A stretch of DNA of 5,883 nucleotides, from the NCBI GenBank assembly GCA_024277605.1, contig JAJRUU010000136.1, positions 1 through 5,883 of the forward strand, read 5' to 3'. The translations under genes and the position numbers were made by a program. Shown here piece after piece: positions 5,401 to 5,883 of the stretch. The notes beneath the pieces were generated by a model, which saw nothing but the letters and a program-made list of their open reading frames with translations, was not told the origin of the DNA and made no database searches. Each line of letters opens with the position of its first letter. The first letter of the stretch is position 1. This stretch comes from a bacterium. Its GTDB lineage: Bacteria > SZUA-182 > SZUA-191 > JAJRXT01.

Positions 5401-5883
5401 TTGATCTTCTTTATGCTTAAAGGCTTCTACCGCTTGTTGGGCAGCATTGATCTCGGCCTCTTTTTTACTCTTTCCCTTCCCATAAGCTGAATCCTGACCG
5501 TTTATTATGAGCTTCACCTCAAATCTACGGTTATGTGCCGGTCCATTCTGAGCTACTAATTCATATTTGGGTCGGCAATTAAATGTGGCTTGAGTATATT
5601 CCTGAAGCAGGCTTTTATAATCTGCGAGATGTTGTTGGGCGTGGGTTTCTTCTAACTTGCGGCTGAATTGTTCGATGACAAAAAGCCGAACGGCTTCTAA
5701 CCCCCCATCCAGATAGATAGCGGCGATTAAGGCTTCCAGCACATTGGCTAAGAGAGAACTCTTCTGGCGGCCCTGGGTCTGTTCTTCCCCCTTGCCTAAT
5801 AACAGGTATGCCCCTAAATCAATTTCAGCAGCCACCTCGGCCAAGACCTGTTCACTAACCAGATATGACTTAAGCGCTGATAA
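5338..5883 (-). CDS. rnc: Ribonuclease III, 3' part (amino end beyond the window)
   Basis: The frame is open to the window edge, so 181 carboxyl-terminal residues are visible; the gene starts outside. A TTG at 5842-5844 is internal, because LSALKSYLVSEQVLAEVA before it is family-typical. RNase III cuts double-stranded RNA in rRNA maturation and mRNA turnover, in the cytoplasm. Seen: the second half of the catalytic domain with GKGEEQTQGRQKSSLLAN and LEALIAAIYLDGG, where visible residue Glu50 corresponds to E. coli Glu117 and Asn47 occupies the position of Asp114. Then comes a full double-stranded-RNA-binding domain (about 85-157: DYKSLLQEYTQ, NGPAHNRRFEV, YGKGKSKKEAEINAAQQA). The ERLEFLGDAVL signature is outside the window. 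The tail after the binding domain (158-181) is a polar extension, and residues 162-181 are read from DNA that also encodes the end of tatC. Confidence 0.93.
   Translation of the reverse strand, partial: LSALKSYLVSEQVLAEVAAEIDLGAYLLLGKGEEQTQGRQKSSLLANVLEALIAAIYLDGGLEAVRLFVIEQFSRKLEETHAQQHLADYKSLLQEYTQATFNCRPKYELVAQNGPAHNRRFEVKLIINGQDSAYGKGKSKKEAEINAAQQAVEAFKHKEDQSQPSFFSRSKQVRQPDTDLI

Overview
The window reads as chromosomal DNA of a Gram-negative-type, moderately AT-rich bacterium. The best guess is a deltaproteobacterial (Desulfobacterota or Myxococcota-like) lineage or a related uncultured group. The reason is the combination of a secreted beta-helix protein carrying a 'choice-of-anchor Q'-like tail and a Myxococcus-type cysteine-rich repeat with ordinary bacterial MurJ, Tat and RNase III genes. 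The sequence alone does not settle the taxonomy.

Layout: (1) 1-220 is a gene-free, AT-rich leader with two or three plausible sigma70-type promoters and a good ribosome binding site. (2) 221-2554 (+) encodes a 777-residue secreted protein: signal peptide, DUF1565-like start, right-handed parallel beta-helix, choice-of-anchor-Q-like end, four-cysteine module, then about 310 residues of unfamiliar sequence that include four tandem repeats of 44-48 residues. (3) 2555-2716 is a short intergenic stretch with an imperfect 25-bp tandem duplication and inverted repeats. The likely rho-independent terminator of the beta-helix gene lies just beyond it, inside the 3' end of the convergent murJ. (4) 2717-4303 (-) is murJ, the lipid II flippase. 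(5) 4304-4382 is a short divergent intergenic region with a near-consensus promoter for the tat genes. (6) 4383-4559 (+) is a small tatA/tatB-family gene too short to be caught by size-filtered ORF calling. (7) 4560-4686 contains a 15-codon minicistron and a hairpin abutting the tatC start. (8) 4687-5400 (+) is tatC. (9) 5338-5883 (-) is the 3' part of rnc (RNase III), cut by the window edge and overlapping the tatC end by 63 bp.

tatA and tatC form a minimal Tat export operon transcribed away from murJ. MurJ and RNase III are housekeeping neighbours, and the beta-helix gene looks like an independent accessory surface or exported-protein gene. Its signal peptide is of the Sec type, so nothing links it to the Tat genes functionally.

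I see no RNA gene, CRISPR array, transposase, defence system or phage gene. The least ordinary elements are the C-terminal repeat domain of the beta-helix protein and the tatC leader (minicistron, hairpin and possible frameshift).
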